A stretch of 13,720 nucleotides of DNA, taken from VRUE01 sp035556755 (GTDB taxonomy: Bacteria > Actinomycetota > Thermoleophilia > Solirubrobacterales > 70-9). A program made the translations under genes and the position numbers. Of this stretch, positions 13,183 to 13,720 are shown piece after piece; positions within the stretch are counted from its first letter, which is position 1; each line of letters begins with the position of its first letter. The notes beneath the pieces were generated by a model. That model had not been told where the DNA came from. It did not search any database and saw nothing but the letters and a program-made list of their open reading frames with translations. The stretch lies in NCBI GenBank assembly GCA_035556755.1, contig DATMEP010000084.1, forward strand, positions 1-13,720. Direction: 5' to 3'.

Positions 13183-13720
13183 TCACGCGGTCGAGGTCGC
13201 CGCGGCCTCGAGCCGTTCGCGCTTCTCCTCGGCGGCGAGGGCGTCGGTGAACTCGGACAAACCCCCGGCAAGGACGCCTTCGAGGTTGTGCGAGGTGAGC
13301 TTGATCCGGTGGTCGGTGACGCGGCCCTGTGGGAAGTTGTACGTACGGACCTTCTCGGAGCGCTCGCCGCTGCCGACCTGGGCCTTGCGCTCGGCGGCGA
13401 CCTTCGCCTGCTGCTCGGCCACCACGCGCTCGTAGAGCCGCGCCCGCAGCACCCGCATCGCCTTGTCGCGGTTCTGCAGCTGCGACTTCTCGTCCTGCAT
13501 AGAGACGACGATCCCCGTGGGCTTGTGGGTGATCCGCACCGCCGAGTCGGTCGTGTTGACCGACTGGCCGCCGGGCCCGGAGGAGCGGTAGACGTCGATC
13601 TGCAGGTCGTTCTGGTCGACCTCGACCTCAACCTCCTCGGCCTCCGGCAGCACCGCGACCGTCGCCGTCGAGGTGTGGATGCGGCCCTGCGACTCGGTCT
13701 CCGGCACCCGCTGCACGCGG
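13183..13720 (-). CDS. prfA: Peptide chain release factor 1, 3' part only
   Basis: This is the C-terminal half (about 178 residues) of release factor 1, which recognises UAA/UAG in the ribosomal A site; the gene enters from the right edge and its start is outside. Visible features are RVQRVPETESQGRIHTSTA, the peptidyl-tRNA hydrolysis motif SGPGGQSVN with the GGQ that PrmC methylates, THKPTGIVVSMQDEKSQLQN, and the RTYNFPQGRVTDHRI block that ends the family's core. The codon-recognition domain (PxT in RF1) lies outside the window. RF1 rather than RF2 is inferred from the neighbouring prmC and from the RTYNFPQ/VTDHRI sequence. The stop TGA at 13183-13185 is 35 nt before prmC. No anomaly was seen. 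Confidence 0.95.
   Translation of the reverse strand, partial: RVQRVPETESQGRIHTSTATVAVLPEAEEVEVEVDQNDLQIDVYRSSGPGGQSVNTTDSAVRITHKPTGIVVSMQDEKSQLQNRDKAMRVLRARLYERVVAEQQAKVAAERKAQVGSGERSEKVRTYNFPQGRVTDHRIKLTSHNLEGVLAGGLSEFTDALAAEEKRERLEAAATSTA

Noticed and set aside
1..13720. CRISPR arrays, tRNA or rRNA genes, insertion sequences, prophage or toxin-antitoxin genes
   Set aside because: No periodic repeats, tRNA-like cloverleaf sequences, transposase motifs or phage genes were seen; the window is gene-dense with recognisable chromosomal genes.

Overview
The window looks like chromosomal DNA from a high-GC actinobacterium, and the protein flavour fits the Thermoleophilia/Solirubrobacterales side best. 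That placement is an inference from codon use (third positions almost always G or C), frequent GTG/TTG starts, weak Shine-Dalgarno sequences, and gene order. The order prfA, prmC, threonylcarbamoyl-AMP synthase, glyA, wecA-like, small membrane protein, atpB-E-F-H-A is a conserved housekeeping neighbourhood in Actinobacteria, here read on the minus strand from the right end to the left end.

Right end (about 11.6-13.7 kb, minus): the 3' part of prfA (RF1), prmC (the methyltransferase that modifies RF1) and a TsaC/YrdC-type gene form a translation-quality operon. prmC and tsaC are joined by a GTGA stop/start overlap. Inside prmC sits an in-frame 45-bp inverted repeat (12416-12460) of exactly 15 codons, with lower GC and rare codons. 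This is the most unusual structure in the window.

Middle (9.45-11.66 kb, plus): a two-gene island of opposite orientation holds a polytopic class III nucleotidyl cyclase followed 10 nt later by a secreted lysyl-oxidase-like protein. The second gene ends 41 nt inside the 3' end of tsaC.

Middle-left (3.28-9.45 kb, minus): glyA is followed by a DUF354 GT-B-like protein, a monotopic bacterial sugar transferase, an AsnB-type amidotransferase and a polytopic WecA-like phosphoglycosyl transferase. The last four look like a small cell-surface glycan module placed between glyA and the ATP synthase genes. It contains two different kinds of lipid-phosphate sugar initiator.

Left end (1-3.28 kb, minus): after a 121-nt gap carrying a TATAGT -10 candidate and two near-identical 12-mers 32 nt apart, the F1Fo ATP synthase operon begins with a small membrane protein in the atpI position. 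It continues through atpB, atpE, atpF and atpH into the first 126 codons of atpA, with gaps of 20 nt or less. No tRNA, rRNA, CRISPR array, insertion sequence or transposase was seen. All genes except the two partial end genes appear intact.
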